DNA of 45,564 nucleotides from a virus: positions 1-45,564 of the IMG/VR virus record IMGVR_UViG_3300047457_000631. One strand, 5' to 3'. The position numbers and the translations under genes are program-made. Of the stretch, positions 29,303-38,608 are shown one piece after another; position 1 is the stretch's first letter; the number at the start of each line of letters is the position of its first letter. The notes under the pieces were generated by a model. The model made no database searches. It worked only from the letters and a program-made list of their open reading frames with translations, and was not told the origin of the DNA.

Positions 29303-31753
29303 ATGAGTTCACCAGTTAAAATGCAAGGCTATATTAGCTTCCCTCGCCAGAAGCTTCCTGATAGCAAAAAAGATGACAATTGGTTTAAAAAAAATATAGA
29401 CTTCGCAGAGCACTTGCTCACATCAGATGTGAACCTTCGTTCTAATTTTAAGAACAAAAAAGCCAACTATAACCTACGTGCTAATATTATAAACTCAAAA
29501 GATTTTGAGAAGTATATAAATCCTGATAATCTAGATTTAGAATCACTGCCTGCAAGTTTTCAACACATTGGCATTGAAAACTCTAAGATTAATTTATTAT
29601 TAGGTGAATACTCTAGAAGAAAAAAAGAATTTAAAGCTTATATTTCTGCTAACGATAAAGATGGAATTTCTAGAAAAGAGGAAGCTTTAATGGAGCAAAT
29701 TCGAGGAGAGCTTACTAATATAATTCAAGCAGATTCTATTTCTGAAGAAGAGATAGTAAAAAGGCTAAAGGCACTTGAGCATTATCAAACTTATGATTTT
29801 CAAGATTTAGCAGAAATTACTGCTAATAAAATCTTAAAAAAAGAATATAAAGAAGGCGACTTTGATTTTGTATTTCTACGCACATTTGAAGATTTACTTA
29901 CAGGAGGCGAAGAAATAATGTATTGCGGAGTTCTTGGTGGTAATCCAGTAATGCGTCGAGTTAATCCTATGAACCTATATACAATGGGAGGTAACTCTAT
30001 GTATATAGAAGATGCGGATATTATAGTTGAATATGGTTATAAATCTATAGGTCAAATTATTGATGATTATTGGGATGAGATTACTGAAGAAGATGTAGAT
30101 TTCTTAGAGCGCGGTAAAGTAGATGCTTCTATGGGAGGCGGTGGTATTGGTCTAAACCGAGATGTATCAGTATACGACTACTACGGCGAACAAGGAGCAT
30201 TAAGCATTTTCCATCCAAATGAAATGGGTACTAGAACATTTGCAGGAGCATTTGATACTTACGGAAATGTACGTGTACTTAAAGTATGTTGGAGATCTAG
30301 AAGAAAAATCGGCGAACTTACATATTTTGACGAAGACGGAAACGAACAAAAAGATTGGGTACCTGAAGACTATAAACCAAATAAAGATTTAGGAGAAACT
30401 GTAAAATGGATTTGGGTAAACGAGTGGATGGAAGGAACTAAAATTGCTGACCATATCTACACAGTAATGCGTCCTGTACCATATGCAAGTAAATCTATAG
30501 TTAATAAATCTAAAGGAACTCCTCCGTATGTAGGGTCTGTTAATTCTACAAACGACTATAAAGTGCAAAGTTTAATGGATATCATGAAGCCTTTGGCTTA
30601 TTCATATGATATTGCATATTATAAACGCGAACTTGCTATAGCTACTTATAAAGGTTCTTTTACTGCGTTGAATTCCTCACTGGTGCCATCTGGCTGGGAT
30701 CCTAAAGAATGGATGCGCTATGTAACTATTAACAAGTTTGCTTGGCTAGATCCTACTAACGAGATTCTTAAAGGCCCTTCTCAAGGTAAATCAGCAGGAG
30801 CATTTAATACTTTGACAGCACAGCAAATACAAGTAGGAGATCCTAATGAAATTGGCATGTACACTAACTTAATGTTAGATATAGAAAATACTTTAGGAAA
30901 ACTTGCAGGAGTCACAGGCGCACGCGAAGGACAAATAGAAAATAGAGAAGCAGTTGGTAACGTAGAGCGTGAGCTATCTCAGACTTCTCATATTACTGAA
31001 AAATGGTTTGCAATTGATGCTAACTTCCGTAAACGTGTACTTACTAAATTCTTAGAGTGCTGTAAGTATTCCTACAAGAAATATCCTAAAAAAGGTCAGT
31101 TTTTACTAGATGATATGGGCCAACAAATGGTATCAAATTTTGATGAGTTTGTATCCACAGAATATGACCTACACGTTTCTAACTCTACTAATGATACACA
31201 GTTGTACCAAGATTTAAGAGCTCTTTCACAAGCAGCTATTCAAAATGGCCAAGCTAAAATCAGTGATCTTATTGCTATTACACAATCTGAATCAGTACAA
31301 GAAGTAGGTAGACGTCTAGAAGATTCTGCTAAAAGAATTCAAGAAGAACAACAGCAAATGCAAGAGAAACAAATTGCTCAACAGCAAGAAGCTGCACAAC
31401 TTGCAAATCAGCAAGCTCAAGCAAAATTGGCATTTGATACTAAAAAACATAATGACGAAATTGCTGTTAAACGCGAGCAAATAGAAGCAGATCTTACTAT
31501 TGCAGGATTAAGAGAAGGAAGTGCTAATGCAAGACATGCTGCAGATAAAGCAGAAAACTCAGCTAGAATAGATTCAGATGCTAATGGTATTGACGATTAC
31601 TTAGATGTTAGAAGAACAGAAATCGATGAATACTATAAAAAAGAACAAGTAAGAATTGCTGAAAACAAACTTGCAGAAACTCAAAGAGCAAATCTTGCAA
31701 AAGAAGATTTAGCAAGATTAGCTTTAAACAAAAAATCTAGCGAATCAAAATAA
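29303..31753 (+). CDS. portal protein
   Basis: A protein of 816 residues, long even for a portal. It is placed between the terminase and the scaffold/capsid genes. It contains typical wing and stem material (MRRVNPMNLYTMGGNSMYIE; SVNSTNDYKVQSLMDIMKPL; LAGVTGAREGQIENREAVGN) and a long Gln/Ala/Glu coiled-coil C-terminus (about 680-810) resembling the barrel of podovirus portals. The dodecamer should form the DNA entry vertex. The identity rests on order, size and segment style. Confidence 0.78.
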   Translation: MSSPVKMQGYISFPRQKLPDSKKDDNWFKKNIDFAEHLLTSDVNLRSNFKNKKANYNLRANIINSKDFEKYINPDNLDLESLPASFQHIGIENSKINLLLGEYSRRKKEFKAYISANDKDGISRKEEALMEQIRGELTNIIQADSISEEEIVKRLKALEHYQTYDFQDLAEITANKILKKEYKEGDFDFVFLRTFEDLLTGGEEIMYCGVLGGNPVMRRVNPMNLYTMGGNSMYIEDADIIVEYGYKSIGQIIDDYWDEITEEDVDFLERGKVDASMGGGGIGLNRDVSVYDYYGEQGALSIFHPNEMGTRTFAGAFDTYGNVRVLKVCWRSRRKIGELTYFDEDGNEQKDWVPEDYKPNKDLGETVKWIWVNEWMEGTKIADHIYTVMRPVPYASKSIVNKSKGTPPYVGSVNSTNDYKVQSLMDIMKPLAYSYDIAYYKRELAIATYKGSFTALNSSLVPSGWDPKEWMRYVTINKFAWLDPTNEILKGPSQGKSAGAFNTLTAQQIQVGDPNEIGMYTNLMLDIENTLGKLAGVTGAREGQIENREAVGNVERELSQTSHITEKWFAIDANFRKRVLTKFLECCKYSYKKYPKKGQFLLDDMGQQMVSNFDEFVSTEYDLHVSNSTNDTQLYQDLRALSQAAIQNGQAKISDLIAITQSESVQEVGRRLEDSAKRIQEEQQQMQEKQIAQQQEAAQLANQQAQAKLAFDTKKHNDEIAVKREQIEADLTIAGLREGSANARHAADKAENSARIDSDANGIDDYLDVRRTEIDEYYKKEQVRIAENKLAETQRANLAKEDLARLALNKKSSESK

Positions 31754-31826
31754 AGCCATAAGATTATAGCAAATACTATAAACATCTTTAAAACGCTTTA
31801 TAAAAATAATTTTAATATTGTAACTA

Positions 31827-31842
31827 AATAAAGACAGCAAAT
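31827..31842 (+). repeat. shared late leader, copy 1
   Basis: AATAAAGACAGCAAAT sits directly before the scaffold-like ATG. It matches 15 of 16 bases of the leader at 34628-34643 and is probably a ribosome-binding or regulatory leader. Confidence 0.5.
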
Positions 31843-33018
31843 ATGAGTACCGAAAATGAAGAATTATTTGAAGGACTTCAAATAATGTCTCCAGAAGAAC
31901 TAAATGCAGCTGTAAAAGGTGGCGGTTCTGAGGAGGAAGAAGGGACAAAAAAAGAAGAAGTTGAAGAAGGAGGATTGTTTAAACCTGTAGCAGCGGAGAG
32001 TGGAGACTCTGGAACAACAGAAAAAACAATAACAACTTCTGAGACAACTTCTAAAACTGATTCTAGCGAGAACAGGAATGAAGTAGTTTACAAAGCTTTG
32101 ATGAAAGAGTTAGTTAATGCAGGAGTATTAACTATAGAAGAAATGGAAAAACTTGATGAACTTCCAGGAACTCTAGACTCAATCAAAGAATTAGTAAACA
32201 AAACAGTTGAAACAAATTTTAATGCCAAGCAAGAAAACTGGAAAAAAGGTTTGTCAGCAGAAAAGAAAAGATTTCTAGAAATAGAAGACGCTTTTGATGA
32301 AACAGATCAAGCAATCTTGATGGCACAAAGATTAGAGTTCTTTGAAACTGTGTCAGAAGAAGACATTAAAGGAAATGAAAAGCTTCAACAGCAGATTTAT
32401 TATGATCAGCTGATAGCTAAAAACTTTACTCATGATCAAGCTGTAGAAGCAATTGAAGATGCAATAGCAGTTAATAAACTTGAAGACAAAGCTCTTAAAG
32501 CTGTTCCTGAATTAAAGAATCAAGCAAAACAAGTTGTTAATGAAGCTAAAGCAAGTAAAGAGGCAAAAACAAAAGCTGAAATAGAAGCACAAACTAAAGC
32601 CTTTAAAGAACTTCTTGATAATATTGATGCTAGAGATAGTTTTATTGACGGATTAAATCTTAATAAAATATCCAGAGATAAACTTAAAAACAATATTATG
32701 AATCCTGTTCATAAAGACCCTAAAACAGGAAAAGAGTTTAATTCTTTAATGTACAAACAACAGAGAAATCCTGTAGAGTTTGAGATGTTAATTAATTACT
32801 ATGACACACTAGGACTTTTTAATTTAGATAAAGATGGCAAATTTAAACCAGACATCTCTAAATTAAAAACAGTAGCAAAAACTGCAGCAATTACAGAGTT
32901 AGACAAAATAATTGCAGCAGAAGATGAAAGAGGTGTAGGCCGAAATACTTCGGTTGAAACTTCACAAAAAACTGAAGGGATATTAAGTCTCTTAGAAAAA
33001 GCAGTAAATAGAAAATAA
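31843..33018 (+). CDS. acidic scaffolding-like protein
   Basis: A protein of 391 residues, Glu/Lys-rich and mainly coiled-coil. It has an acidic N-terminus (GGGSEEEEGTKKEEVEEGGL), a long charged helical middle, and the C-terminal repeat-like KTAAITELDKIIAAEDERG. Composition and position between portal and major capsid fit a scaffold that is removed during head assembly. No protease motif was seen. Confidence 0.65.
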   Translation: MSTENEELFEGLQIMSPEELNAAVKGGGSEEEEGTKKEEVEEGGLFKPVAAESGDSGTTEKTITTSETTSKTDSSENRNEVVYKALMKELVNAGVLTIEEMEKLDELPGTLDSIKELVNKTVETNFNAKQENWKKGLSAEKKRFLEIEDAFDETDQAILMAQRLEFFETVSEEDIKGNEKLQQQIYYDQLIAKNFTHDQAVEAIEDAIAVNKLEDKALKAVPELKNQAKQVVNEAKASKEAKTKAEIEAQTKAFKELLDNIDARDSFIDGLNLNKISRDKLKNNIMNPVHKDPKTGKEFNSLMYKQQRNPVEFEMLINYYDTLGLFNLDKDGKFKPDISKLKTVAKTAAITELDKIIAAEDERGVGRNTSVETSQKTEGILSLLEKAVNRK

Positions 33019-33052
33019 ATATATACCGTTTAACAAGTAACAAAAACAAAAA

Positions 33053-34564
33053 ATGGCTCAATTACTTCCATTACAAAGGTACGAGGCAAAAGATTACAAT
33101 GGATTGGTTACAGATAACCACTTCCATTCTTTGTACCAACAAAAACCTCAGTTGATTAGCAACGTGATCAAAGAGATCTACAAGACTAATCTTCAAGGTA
33201 AATTGCGCGAGTTTGTTGACCGTTTCCCTGTAAAAGAAGTTGAGCAGGAGAATGGATTCTACAACTGGTTGCTACAAGGTCAGCACGACAAAAACCTTCC
33301 ATTAGTAGATGCTGAAACTATCGACGGACTTACTATTTCCGCAGGTACTTTCCCAGCAAACATTGGAGCAAATGGACAACGTTTTTATTTGATCTTTGAC
33401 GAACCATTGTTCGAAGAAACAAACGTACTACGTGGAGATCTTGATGACTATCATCTTCTTGTTAAGAAGGCAATGGACGCAGGTTCTCGTTACAAAGTTG
33501 AAGTTGAGTTGTTGACTGACAACGCAAACAAAACTATCCCTTCTGATGAGTTGGCTATCGGTTCACGTTGGTCTAAATTTTACTCGCTTTCTCCTTCAAC
33601 TCTTTCTTATCAAGGAGCTAAGCCTTACTTTACTTCTCCTTGGAGAATGGAAAACCGTCCTTCTACTCTACGTATGGAGTATGAAGTAGCAGGTAACACA
33701 ATCAACAAAGGTAAAAACGAACCACTTGAATTCGGATTTAACTACAAAGGACAAACAGAATCTATCTGGATTAACTACCAAGATATGGTTGCTCACCATC
33801 AGTGTGAAGAAATGTTTGCTCGTATGTTGATGTACGGTAAGAAAAACTGGACAGCTGATCATAAGTACTTGAACAAAGATGACAAGACTAAATATGCTGT
33901 TGAGTCAGGTGCAGGATTCTTTGATCAAATCGCTCCTTCTAACGTTCATTACTACAATACTTATGACCTTGATTGGCATTTGGAATTGTTGCTTGATATG
34001 GGTGTTGGTAAGATTGAGCGTGGAAAACGTGTTATCCACTTGCTAACAGGTGAATTCGGTGCTATCGAAATCTCTAAGCAAATTCAAGCTAAAACAGGAA
34101 CAGGTAAATTCACAGTAATTTCTGATAAATTCTTGTTCCGTGACACTGATCCAGGTAACCTTGGTGGTAAAAACACTAAAGGAGCTATGGAGCCACAGTG
34201 GAACGTGTACGAATGGTACAACGGAGTTGTTATCATGGTTGAGATCCTTGATTTCTTCGATGATGATGTATACTTCCCACAACGTCATCCTGATGGAAAA
34301 GGTATCGTAGAATCTCACCGTATCCTTGCTTTGGATTATGGAGATACTGCAGGTATCTACCGAGTTAAACCAAAAGGAGTTCCAGATTACAACTGGGCAT
34401 ACATCCCAGGTATGAGAGATCCATTCTCTCCTGCAGGAAAAGGAGCACCTAAAATGGTTGCATCACGAGTTGACGGTTATGAAGTTCACTTCCAAAAATG
34501 GGGTGGATTGATGATCGAAGACCCTACAAAAGTAGTTGACCTACGTTTGAACGTGGCTCGATAA
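33053..34564 (+). CDS. major capsid protein
   Basis: A protein of 503 residues, probably an HK97-fold shell protein. It follows the scaffold-like gene, uses codons with more C-ending bases than its neighbours (a sign of very high expression) and is closed by a strong terminator. The N-terminal part (MAQLLPLQRYEAKDYNGLVT) and the core (RYKVEVELLTDNANKTIPSD; FGAIEISKQIQAKTGTGKFT) show mixed alpha/beta with long strands, compatible with HK97 but without a diagnostic motif. A homology search would decide. Confidence 0.75.
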   Translation: MAQLLPLQRYEAKDYNGLVTDNHFHSLYQQKPQLISNVIKEIYKTNLQGKLREFVDRFPVKEVEQENGFYNWLLQGQHDKNLPLVDAETIDGLTISAGTFPANIGANGQRFYLIFDEPLFEETNVLRGDLDDYHLLVKKAMDAGSRYKVEVELLTDNANKTIPSDELAIGSRWSKFYSLSPSTLSYQGAKPYFTSPWRMENRPSTLRMEYEVAGNTINKGKNEPLEFGFNYKGQTESIWINYQDMVAHHQCEEMFARMLMYGKKNWTADHKYLNKDDKTKYAVESGAGFFDQIAPSNVHYYNTYDLDWHLELLLDMGVGKIERGKRVIHLLTGEFGAIEISKQIQAKTGTGKFTVISDKFLFRDTDPGNLGGKNTKGAMEPQWNVYEWYNGVVIMVEILDFFDDDVYFPQRHPDGKGIVESHRILALDYGDTAGIYRVKPKGVPDYNWAYIPGMRDPFSPAGKGAPKMVASRVDGYEVHFQKWGGLMIEDPTKVVDLRLNVAR

Positions 34565-34571
34565 TAAGCCC

Positions 34572-34614
34572 AAAATGTTTCCCCTGGAAGTTGAAAGCTC
34601 CAGGGGAGCATTTT
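34572..34614 (+). terminator. strong terminator after capsid gene
   Basis: CCCCTGGA/TCCAGGGG (8 bp) extended outward by AAAATG/CATTTT pairs, ending in TTTT. It ends or attenuates transcription after the capsid. Confidence 0.75.
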
Positions 34615-34627
34615 AAAAAAGAGAATT

Positions 34628-34643
34628 AATAAAGACAGCAAAA
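34628..34643 (+). repeat. shared late leader, copy 2
   Basis: AATAAAGACAGCAAAA, nearly identical to 31827-31842, directly before the next ATG. Confidence 0.5.
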
Positions 34644-35582
34644 ATGGAGACAGCAGAAAAACAAAAAGTAATCTATGGTAGTTTTTTACTAGATAAGATT
34701 GTAACAGTAAAACCCGTAGAATCAGGAGGTAAATGGAGTAACCTTTTAGTAGCAGGACAAGATCGATCAAAAGATCCATTCTTGCTCAATAAAACAAAAC
34801 GAAGCTACCAAGTGCCGCTTAATAGCGAAACAAGAGGAGGCGGAGTAAATGTAATTTTGGATGATCAAAAACGAGTAAAAATCCAAAAATACATGGAAAG
34901 TTATCCAAATGGGATGACAGAAAAAGAGTTCTTTGAAAAAGAGTTAGGAGTTGATTTGAACCCTACACTAGCTGCAGAAAATAATTTCTGGAGAAGTGAT
35001 AGAAGAGGTAGAGTTATTCTTACAAAAGAAGGTACTACTCTAAATTTAAATCAACCTCTTGACATGTTAAAATATAAGATTCTATTATCTAATAAAACTA
35101 TGATCTCACCTTCTTATGAAGAGAGAACGCTTAAAGCAAGCTACGAGTTTATGATAGTAGAAGAAAGTAAAGTAACAGTTAAGAAGCTAGAAGAAGCAAA
35201 CTTGAAAGCTCAGGCATATACTAAATTTGCAGAGGTTACAAGTAGCAAGAAAAATACTATTGGATTTATTAAATCTCTTGGTAGAACCATTCCAGCAACT
35301 GCTACTGAGGACTGGTTAAAAAATGAAGTACTAACAGTTGTTGAAAACAACCCTCAATACTTCTTAGAAATTGTAAACCATCCACAATACAATGAACGTA
35401 TATTTGTTCAAGAGGCTGTAGAAGTCGGAGCAATTATACGCAAAGGTGAAAAGAGATACACTCTTGATAATGGCGCTGAGCTAGGAGAACTTACAGATGT
35501 TGTAAATTATCTTCTTAACCCAGATAATCAAGAAGTAAAACTTAGAATAAAAGCAAAAATTGATTTAGCAAAACGTAACTGA
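34644..35582 (+). CDS. structural/head completion protein candidate
   Basis: A protein of 312 residues without a recognised motif, a charged alpha/beta protein (KVIYGSFLLDKIVTVKPVES; KLEEANLKAQAYTKFAEVTS). It has the same leader as the scaffold-like gene. The next gene starts in a TGATG overlap. The position right after the capsid suggests a head or neck component. Confidence 0.6.
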   Translation: METAEKQKVIYGSFLLDKIVTVKPVESGGKWSNLLVAGQDRSKDPFLLNKTKRSYQVPLNSETRGGGVNVILDDQKRVKIQKYMESYPNGMTEKEFFEKELGVDLNPTLAAENNFWRSDRRGRVILTKEGTTLNLNQPLDMLKYKILLSNKTMISPSYEERTLKASYEFMIVEESKVTVKKLEEANLKAQAYTKFAEVTSSKKNTIGFIKSLGRTIPATATEDWLKNEVLTVVENNPQYFLEIVNHPQYNERIFVQEAVEVGAIIRKGEKRYTLDNGAELGELTDVVNYLLNPDNQEVKLRIKAKIDLAKRN

Positions 35583-36346
35583 TGACTGCAAACGAAATGG
35601 CTAATGAAGTAGAACGAATACTTGACAGAAGTTCAAGTTTTGGTTCTCCAGGGTACGAGGATTTTGAAATAACCTCTGTTCTAAACATTGCCGAAACTTT
35701 GTATATTAAAAAGTTTTACGACGAGCTAAATAACCGAAAAGGCAAAGGCTTTCAGGAAATTGAAATAAGAAACCAAGGATTAGGAGCGTTAATTAAAGAC
35801 GCTCCTTCCCTTACTCCTTCAGCATCACAAGTTGGCGTAATAACTAACTCAAATGTTGCAGGCAAGTTCTTTGATTTACCGTCAGATCATATGTATACTA
35901 TTTACGAAGAGTGTACAATTGATAAAACAGAGTGCGGAACTAATACTCCTATATACGCATACATTGTGCCTATAAGTCATAATGAAATGCAAAGATTTAA
36001 TTGGAGTAAGTACAAAAGACCTTTTTATAAGTCTTATGGAGATGCACGAGTTTGGAGATCTGAGTTTTCTCGATTTGTAGATGGAGTCAATCCAGCAGCT
36101 CCTGCAACTGCAAAACGTCACGAACTATTTACAGATGGAACTTTTAATATTGTTGATTACCACATGCGATACTTAAAAAATCCATCACAAATAGTAGTAG
36201 ACAGAACAACTCCTGTTAACCAAAGAAACTCTGAATTAGATGAGTCTACTCATTTAATTATAGTTCAAATGGCAGCAGATGAAATGATGGAAAGAATAAA
36301 AGAACAAAAATTGCAAATAATAGAACCTCTTAAGGAACTAGAATAA
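35582..36346 (+). CDS. head-tail connector-type protein candidate
   Basis: A protein of 254 residues. The N-terminal helical region (MTANEMANEVERILDRSSSF; DFEITSVLNIAETLYIKKFY) and C-terminal helices (HLIIVQMAADEMMERIKEQK) around a beta-rich middle match the style of adaptor/connector proteins that follow the capsid in podovirus-like genomes. No definite family. Overlaps the previous gene by TGATG. Confidence 0.55.
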   Translation: MTANEMANEVERILDRSSSFGSPGYEDFEITSVLNIAETLYIKKFYDELNNRKGKGFQEIEIRNQGLGALIKDAPSLTPSASQVGVITNSNVAGKFFDLPSDHMYTIYEECTIDKTECGTNTPIYAYIVPISHNEMQRFNWSKYKRPFYKSYGDARVWRSEFSRFVDGVNPAAPATAKRHELFTDGTFNIVDYHMRYLKNPSQIVVDRTTPVNQRNSELDESTHLIIVQMAADEMMERIKEQKLQIIEPLKELE

Positions 36347-36376
36347 AAACGAGTAATAATTTAAAAACAAACCAAA

Positions 36377-37681
36377 ATGTTTAGAAAAGCAAACAAAGTG
36401 TTTTCGGTTATCTTAGATGATAGCGCACAAACAGCGGCAGGTTTGCCAGCAGCTGGTACGGTTGTTACTGATGCCAATTTGGCAAAAGGAGCTGTTGTAC
36501 TTACTGATCTTGGAAACCGTCGTCTAAATGCAGCAGCTTATACAGCTCTTGCAAACGGTGATCAATTCCGTATTGTACAAGGTAAAGGAGTAGGAGTGCC
36601 TTTGATGAAAACTCCAGTGTTGACAAAAGGAAAAGTAAAACTTACGATTGCTAAGTTTAAGTCAGCTGCTCAACAAATTACAGCAATTGGATTTGACGGT
36701 ACTGCAGCAGGAGCTCTTCCTGTAGCTAACAGCACTGATTTCTGGATCAAAATTCGTAAGCGTGATAACGATGCTGCTAACCGTTCTCAACCTATGAGTT
36801 TGTTTGCAGGTCCTGTACAAACAGATGCAACAGGTACTCAAGCAGAACTAGCTTCAGCATTGGTTAAAAATGGATATCTTAACTTTAAAGATGAGCCTGC
36901 AAACCATTACTTGAAATTTGAAGCAATCTGTGATAATGCAGGTGCTGCTATTGCAGGTACTGTTACAACTTTTGATGTAACTAATGGATCTAAAGGAGTA
37001 GTATTAAACGGTACTGTTACCAACGTTGCTGTAGGAGATTATATCCGTTTAGGAGGTACTACTCTTAATACTCCAGTTTATAAAGTAGTTGCAGTTAACT
37101 CGCCTAATAGCATTACACTTGACACTCCTTATGTAGGTGCAACAGGTTCTATTGCAGTTGCTAACGTTCGTCGTATTACTGCGGCTACTGCAGCTACAGC
37201 TAACTTTGGTGTACTTATCACAGGTATCCAAGCGCCTTTCAACGTAAACACTTTCCGTGATTACTATGCAAATCGCTTTACTGCTACTTTCTCTAATACT
37301 GCAACTCTTGTAACACATATTCAAGGTGCATTTAACGGAAATGGAATGTGGCAACAAGTTGCAATGGATGAATATCTTTCTTATGGATATGAAGGCCAAA
37401 ACAACCAATTGGCTGTTCCTTCTACTCCAAGAGATCAAGAAGTTAAAATCCCAGGTGTTACTACAGGTGCAACTGCACTTACTAGTAAATACTCTGCTCT
37501 TAACATTACTTGGGAAGAAGATATCAAAGGACTTGTATCTGTTGACGGAGGACAAGGTAATGCATTATTCTATGCTAACCTTACTAACGTTGCAGGTGTA
37601 GGTACACTTGCTGGTTCTGGTTCTTCTGGTGAAGAATTAGTTCTTGCATTTGGTCTTACTCCAGCAAGCTTTAACGAGTAA
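36377..37681 (+). CDS. second abundant structural protein
   Basis: A protein of 434 residues rich in Ala, Gly, Thr, Asn and Val with long beta regions (TTFDVTNGSKGVVLNGTVTN; SITLDTPYVGATGSIAVANV) that look Ig-like. The codons are strongly biased like the capsid gene and a terminator follows, so the protein should be made in high copy. It may be a decoration, tail-tube or tail-knob component. A tail tube is an option because no other tube candidate is in this window. Confidence 0.6.
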   Translation: MFRKANKVFSVILDDSAQTAAGLPAAGTVVTDANLAKGAVVLTDLGNRRLNAAAYTALANGDQFRIVQGKGVGVPLMKTPVLTKGKVKLTIAKFKSAAQQITAIGFDGTAAGALPVANSTDFWIKIRKRDNDAANRSQPMSLFAGPVQTDATGTQAELASALVKNGYLNFKDEPANHYLKFEAICDNAGAAIAGTVTTFDVTNGSKGVVLNGTVTNVAVGDYIRLGGTTLNTPVYKVVAVNSPNSITLDTPYVGATGSIAVANVRRITAATAATANFGVLITGIQAPFNVNTFRDYYANRFTATFSNTATLVTHIQGAFNGNGMWQQVAMDEYLSYGYEGQNNQLAVPSTPRDQEVKIPGVTTGATALTSKYSALNITWEEDIKGLVSVDGGQGNALFYANLTNVAGVGTLAGSGSSGEELVLAFGLTPASFNE

Positions 37682-37694
37682 TTCTCCAACCCCC

Positions 37695-37742
37695 AGTAGC
37701 CTGCCACATTTGCTGTCTTCAGTGGCGGGCTACTATTTTTTT
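37695..37742 (+). terminator. strong terminator
   Basis: AGTAGCCTGCCAC / GTGGCGGGCTACT (12 of 13 paired) with a 13-nt loop, followed by ATTTTTTTA. Confidence 0.85.
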
Positions 37743-37767
37743 ATTAACTTTAATAAAAAATTTTAGC

Positions 37768-38601
37768 ATGCCTCTATTACCTAGTATATCTTTAACTTTA
37801 GGCAACAAGTGTAATAAAATTTCACTTGCAGAAACTACAAATCCCTATAACGCAACAGATAACACAGGCGGATGGGGCGGAGCTAATGTTGTTACTACAA
37901 CAGATGTCACTTCAGCTTACGTAAATATTTTACCATTTTCAGATAGTGGAGTGACAACAGCAATAGGCGTAGGATCTATTGCAGGTACAGTCTTTACCGA
38001 CACTACTCATACTTCAGGAATTTTTGCAGTAGGTCAATATCTTACAGGACCAGGTATTCTTCCAGGAACACAAATTATAGCATTAGGCACTGGTACTGGA
38101 AATAATAACGGCGGAACTTATATTATAAATATAGCACAAACCATAGGCCCTATTACAGTAACAGGTTCTAATTCTTTAGCTAATTTTATAATTAAAGGAG
38201 GTACTGTAGATTTATATACATTATTGTATAATAACCCTGTACCCGTACAAGGAACAGTTATATCTGATGCTGCTTGGTTTGCAGGAGATGGTATATACTA
38301 TGTACTATATACAGTAGAAACTGCTACCGCAGTATACACTAATCAAAGACAAAACGTACTTTTTATTTGTAATCTTTGCGCATGCAAAGATAAATTAGTA
38401 TTAAAACTAATAGATGCTTGTTCAGGGCCAGAAGCGGCTAAATTAAAAGATCAAGTTAACCAAATGGAAGTTTTTATATATGGTATTAAATCAGCATTTG
38501 CTTGTGGTGATTTTGACACAGCAGATGCTATTTTAAATGCTGCTACAACTTATTGTAAAACTGTTTCTGATTGTGGCTGTGGCTGCGCAGGATGTAAATA
38601 A
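37768..38601 (+). CDS. tail/adhesion protein with Cys-rich C-terminus
   Basis: A protein of 277 residues. The N-terminal two thirds are beta-rich with Gly/Thr repeats (GTVFTDTTHTSGIFAVGQYL; GTGNNNGGTYIINIAQTIGP). The C-terminal 80 residues form a helical Cys-rich unit (FICNLCACKDKLVLKLIDAC) ending DCGCGCAGCK, which could bind zinc or be disulfide linked. It lies first in the tail-fibre run and may anchor fibres to the tail. Function inferred from position. Confidence 0.6.
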   Translation: MPLLPSISLTLGNKCNKISLAETTNPYNATDNTGGWGGANVVTTTDVTSAYVNILPFSDSGVTTAIGVGSIAGTVFTDTTHTSGIFAVGQYLTGPGILPGTQIIALGTGTGNNNGGTYIINIAQTIGPITVTGSNSLANFIIKGGTVDLYTLLYNNPVPVQGTVISDAAWFAGDGIYYVLYTVETATAVYTNQRQNVLFICNLCACKDKLVLKLIDACSGPEAAKLKDQVNQMEVFIYGIKSAFACGDFDTADAILNAATTYCKTVSDCGCGCAGCK

Positions 38602-38608
38602 ATAATAT

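Noticed and set aside
37049-37555. 168-codon minus-strand frame opposite the second structural gene
   Set aside because: A Cys/Ser-rich shadow produced by the codon bias of the plus-strand gene; it has no neighbours on its strand.
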